A stretch of 64,000 nt of DNA from CAKVLS01 sp045534265 (GTDB lineage Bacteria; Bacillota; Clostridia; Christensenellales; UBA1242), in NCBI GenBank assembly GCA_045534265.1, contig JAZSJH010000006.1, positions 62,001 to 126,000 of the forward strand, given 5' to 3'. The notes beneath the pieces are model-generated. The model searched no databases, was not told the origin of the DNA, and saw only the letters and a program-made list of their open reading frames with translations. Positions 61,913 through 64,000 of the stretch are shown one piece after another. How positions within the stretch are numbered: position 1 is the stretch's first letter; every line of letters begins with the position of its first letter. Both the position numbers and the translations under genes were made by a program.

Positions 61913-62812
61913 ATGGGATTTTTTACTAAATTATTAAACGGACTTAAGAAAACTAAAGACAATTTCGTTAACAAACTAAATAGTTTGTTTGGTCTTGGTG
62001 AAATCAATGACGATTTTTATGATGAGCTTGAGTTTATATTAATAAGCTCAGATATCGGTGCAGAAACATCAGCTACAATTATCGAAAACCTAAAACAAGA
62101 GATCAAAAAACAAAAGATTTATAAGGCAGAAGAGGCAAAAAATGCCCTAAAGACTGTGCTTATTAATATTTTGGATAACGCCCCAAAATATGAGTGGGAA
62201 TATCCACAAGTAATCTTGGTAGTTGGTGTAAATGGTGTTGGTAAAACAACTACTATCGGCAAGCTTTCTAATTATTTCAAAAAGAAAGGCAAATCTGTAA
62301 CGCTTGTTGCGGGTGACACTTTTAGAGCGGCTGCTAGTGAGCAACTAAATGAGTGGGCAAAACGCAGTGATGTAAAAATTGTAAAACATACAGAAGGCGC
62401 TGATGCTGCAGCTGTTGTATATGATGGTATTGCTAGTGCAAAAGCCAAAAAGACAGATGTTTTGATTGTAGATACTGCTGGTAGACTTCATACCAAAGTA
62501 AACCTTATGGAAGAGCTTAAGAAAATTGGTAGAGTAATTGGCAGAGAATGGGAAGAAGCAAACGTTTGTAACCTTATTGTACTAGATGCAACAATCGGTC
62601 AAAACTCAATTTCTCAAGTTAACGCTTTCAAAGACGCTGTTGGTATAGATGGTATCGTTCTTACTAAACTTGATGGAACAAGTAAAGGCGGAGTAGTATT
62701 TTCTATTGTTCAAGAGCTTAATGTTCCAGTTTGCTTTATCGGTGTTGGCGAAGGAATTGACGATTTGGACGAGTTTAATAGTGAAGAGTTTGTTTCTGCT
62801 ATTTTAGACTAA
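61913..62812 (+). CDS. ftsY: Signal recognition particle receptor FtsY
   Basis: 299 residues, NG-domain form. The N-terminal amphipathic, membrane-binding stretch is followed by the N domain, then G1 GVNGVGKTTTIGKLS, DTAGRLHTK and TKLDGTSKGG. It docks SRP-ribosome complexes on the membrane. It has its own TATAAT (near 61883) and ribosome binding site (AAAGGTGAA). Confidence 0.97.
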   Translation: MGFFTKLLNGLKKTKDNFVNKLNSLFGLGEINDDFYDELEFILISSDIGAETSATIIENLKQEIKKQKIYKAEEAKNALKTVLINILDNAPKYEWEYPQVILVVGVNGVGKTTTIGKLSNYFKKKGKSVTLVAGDTFRAAASEQLNEWAKRSDVKIVKHTEGADAAAVVYDGIASAKAKKTDVLIVDTAGRLHTKVNLMEELKKIGRVIGREWEEANVCNLIVLDATIGQNSISQVNAFKDAVGIDGIVLTKLDGTSKGGVVFSIVQELNVPVCFIGVGEGIDDLDEFNSEEFVSAILD

Positions 62813-62841
62813 TTTTTTAAGCAAAAAATCAAAATTTATGC

Positions 62842-62870
62842 TTGACAAAATATATATATAGGTATATACT
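62842..62870 (+). promoter_or_regulatory. Promoter of ylxM-ffh
   Basis: TTGACA (62842-62847), 17-base spacer, TATACT (62865-62870): consensus -35 and near-consensus -10. Confidence 0.85.
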
Positions 62871-62872
62871 AT

Positions 62873-62892
62873 GTAAAGTAAGTTTACTTTAC
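62873..62892. promoter_or_regulatory. Palindrome at the transcription start of ylxM (candidate operator)
   Basis: GTAAAGTA / TACTTTAC arms (8 of 8) with AGTT between, starting 2 bases after the -10 box and ending next to the AAGGAG ribosome binding site. It fits an operator for a dimeric repressor or a leader hairpin that could hide the ribosome binding site. Confidence 0.55.
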
Positions 62893-62904
62893 AAGGAGCA
62901 AGTT

Positions 62905-63234
62905 ATGAATATTACTCAACAATTTAATAGTAGTATGTTGTTTGAGTTTTATGGTAATTTGCTTACCGACAAACAAAAAAATATGCTTACTGACTTTTTG
63001 GACAACAATTTATCTTTGACCGAAATTGCCGAAAGTTATGGGGTTACTAGACAGGCTGCTAATGACCTTATAAAAAGAACTTTGAAAGTGCTAGAAAATT
63101 ATGAAGATAAACTAGGGCTTTTGAGAAGATTTAACGCAATAAAGGAAAAAGTAAATATCACTATTGACTGCATAGAAAATAGTGACACCCAAAAAGCCAA
63201 AGCTAACTTAAATAGTATTTTGGAGGATTTTTGA
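62905..63234 (+). CDS. ylxM: YlxM-family helix-turn-helix protein
   Basis: 109 residues. YlxM/p13 (UPF0122) family: LLTDKQKNMLTDFLDNNLSL then EIAESYGVTRQAANDLIKRT, a sigma-70 region-4-like helix-turn-helix. YlxM binds SRP RNA or Ffh and modulates SRP in streptococci and relatives. ATG 62905 (AAGGAG upstream) chosen; an in-frame TTG at 62842 would overlap the promoter. Its stop overlaps the ffh start (TGATG). Confidence 0.92.
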   Translation: MNITQQFNSSMLFEFYGNLLTDKQKNMLTDFLDNNLSLTEIAESYGVTRQAANDLIKRTLKVLENYEDKLGLLRRFNAIKEKVNITIDCIENSDTQKAKANLNSILEDF

Positions 63235-64000
63235 TGGGACTTTTTGAAGGGCTATCTACTAGACTTAACCATATCTTTAGTAAACTTACCAAAAGAGGTC
63301 GTCTAACTGAGCTAGAAATCAAAGAAGCTATGAGAGAAGTTCGTGTTGCACTTCTTGAGGCAGACGTAAACTTTATGGTAGCAAAAAAGTTTGTAGCTAG
63401 TGTTAGCGAAAAAGCTATTGGTCAAAATATTCTAGAAAGCTTGACTCCAGGTCAACAAGTAATCAAGATTGTTAACGAAGAATTAACAGCGCTTATGGGT
63501 AGCAGTAATTCAAAACTACTAGTAAGTTCTAATCTTCCTACAGTTATTATGATGTGTGGACTTCAAGGTGCAGGTAAAACTACTATGTGTGGTAAACTTG
63601 CTATGCACCTAAAATCTCAAGGCAAAAAGCCATTACTTGTAGCGGGAGACATATACAGACCTGCAGCGATTTCACAACTTCAAGTTGTAGGAAAGACTGC
63701 AAATGTAGAAGTTTTTGAAAAGGGAACTCAAAGCCCTGTAAAGACTGCAAAACAAGCTATAGAATATGCAAACAAAATGATGTATGACACAGTTATTATC
63801 GATACTGCAGGTCGTCTTTCTATCAATGAAGAATTGATGAACGAACTAAAGGAAATCAAAAAAGCTGTAAATCCTACTGAGATTTTGCTAACAGTTGACT
63901 CTATGCTTGGTCAAGAGAGCGTAGGTGTTGCAGAAAAATTTAATAGTGACTTAGATATTACTGGCGTAATACTTACGAAATTAGATGGCGACACTAGAGG
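63234..64000 (+). CDS. ffh: Signal recognition particle protein Ffh, 5' part (3' end outside window)
   Basis: First 255 residues are visible. MGLFEGLSTRLNHIFSKLTK begins the N domain, then G1 GLQGAGKTTMCGKL, DTAGRLSIN, and TKLDGDTRG where the window stops. The M domain that binds 4.5S RNA and signal peptides is outside. Start ATG 63234 overlaps the ylxM stop, so the two are translationally coupled. Ribosome binding site GGAGG. Confidence 0.98.
   Translation, partial: MGLFEGLSTRLNHIFSKLTKRGRLTELEIKEAMREVRVALLEADVNFMVAKKFVASVSEKAIGQNILESLTPGQQVIKIVNEELTALMGSSNSKLLVSSNLPTVIMMCGLQGAGKTTMCGKLAMHLKSQGKKPLLVAGDIYRPAAISQLQVVGKTANVEVFEKGTQSPVKTAKQAIEYANKMMYDTVIIDTAGRLSINEELMNELKEIKKAVNPTEILLTVDSMLGQESVGVAEKFNSDLDITGVILTKLDGDTR

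Noticed and set aside
1..64000. CRISPR arrays, prophage, insertion sequences, rRNA and tRNA genes
   Set aside because: I found no regular repeat-spacer pattern, no transposase or phage structural gene, and no rRNA- or tRNA-like sequence. The accessory block at 16708-23275 has no integrase or flanking direct repeats that I could see.

Overview
The window is a low-GC (roughly one-third G+C), gene-dense chromosomal segment of a Firmicute (Bacillota), most likely a Clostridia-type gut lineage. I infer this from the classic Firmicute gene clusters (uvrBA, rplU-prp-rpmA, yqfC-yqfD-ybeY-era-yqzL-recO, dnaG-rpoD-trmK, tmcAL-pta-ackA-yceD-rpmF-plsX-rnc-smc-ftsY-ylxM-ffh) and from an L27 that carries the Firmicute-type cleavable N-terminus. 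Pyruvate phosphate dikinase, phosphotransacetylase and acetate kinase suggest a fermentative anaerobe. Homologues of sporulation genes (a SpoVB-like flippase, a SpoIVFB-like protease, yqfC, yqfD, ylbJ) suggest a sporulating lineage or one with sporulating ancestry. The standard genetic code applies: TGA is used as a stop, and TTG starts occur several times. I saw no rRNA, tRNA, CRISPR array, prophage or insertion sequence.

Layout. 1-3958: end of uvrB, then uvrA. 4005-7454: a J-domain membrane protein, a YetF (DUF421)/DUF4363 pair, a SpoVB/MurJ-type flippase and a double-LysM protein. 7490-10825: a 1111-residue surface protein with four degenerate repeats, a membrane anchor and a cytosolic coiled-coil tail. 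11016-13614: two half-size TauE/SafE transporter genes, a 2[4Fe-4S] ferredoxin and a Ppx/GppA-type protein. 13735-16696: mreB-like, minD, minE and a SpoIVFB-like protease, without mreC, mreD, minC or spoIVFA. 16708-23275: an accessory-looking block holding a Pycsar-effector-like (DUF5706) membrane protein, an unknown 128-residue partner, a DUF4132 protein, a HipA-like kinase, an unknown helical protein and a membrane HAMP/class III nucleotidyl cyclase. 23330-24382: L21 leader with rplU-prp-rpmA. 24498-27848: 8-oxoguanine glycosylase, then nfeD-floA and an unknown membrane-anchored protein. 27932-31641: yqfC-yqfD-ybeY-era-yqzL-recO. 31747-38885: ppdK, dnaG-rpoD-trmK and a zinc-ribbon coiled-coil gene. 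38944-51543: mixed genes including an L,D-transpeptidase-like exported protein, a TPR protein, an SsuABC/ThiXYZ-type ABC importer, valS, an acetyltransferase, a zinc-ribbon membrane protein behind a poly-G promoter, DUF4364, and ylbJ. 51650-64000: dCMP deaminase, tmcAL, pta-ackA, yceD-rpmF, plsX-rnc-smc, ftsY and ylxM-ffh (cut by the window end).

Most interesting signals. (1) A run of ten G inside the spacer between a perfect -35 and -10 box (47851-47881), the architecture of a phase-variable promoter. (2) A DUF5706/PycTM-like gene and a membrane nucleotidyl cyclase with a non-canonical active site, both in one block inserted into an otherwise conserved mreB-min-spoIVFB-rplU order; this is the best candidate for an undescribed signalling or defence system here. 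(3) Several genes whose -10 box lies only 6-8 bases before the ATG with no ribosome binding site, implying leaderless mRNAs. (4) An orphan minus-strand promoter/terminator pair that would make an RNA of about 50 nt. (5) A near-perfect palindrome directly behind the ylxM promoter.
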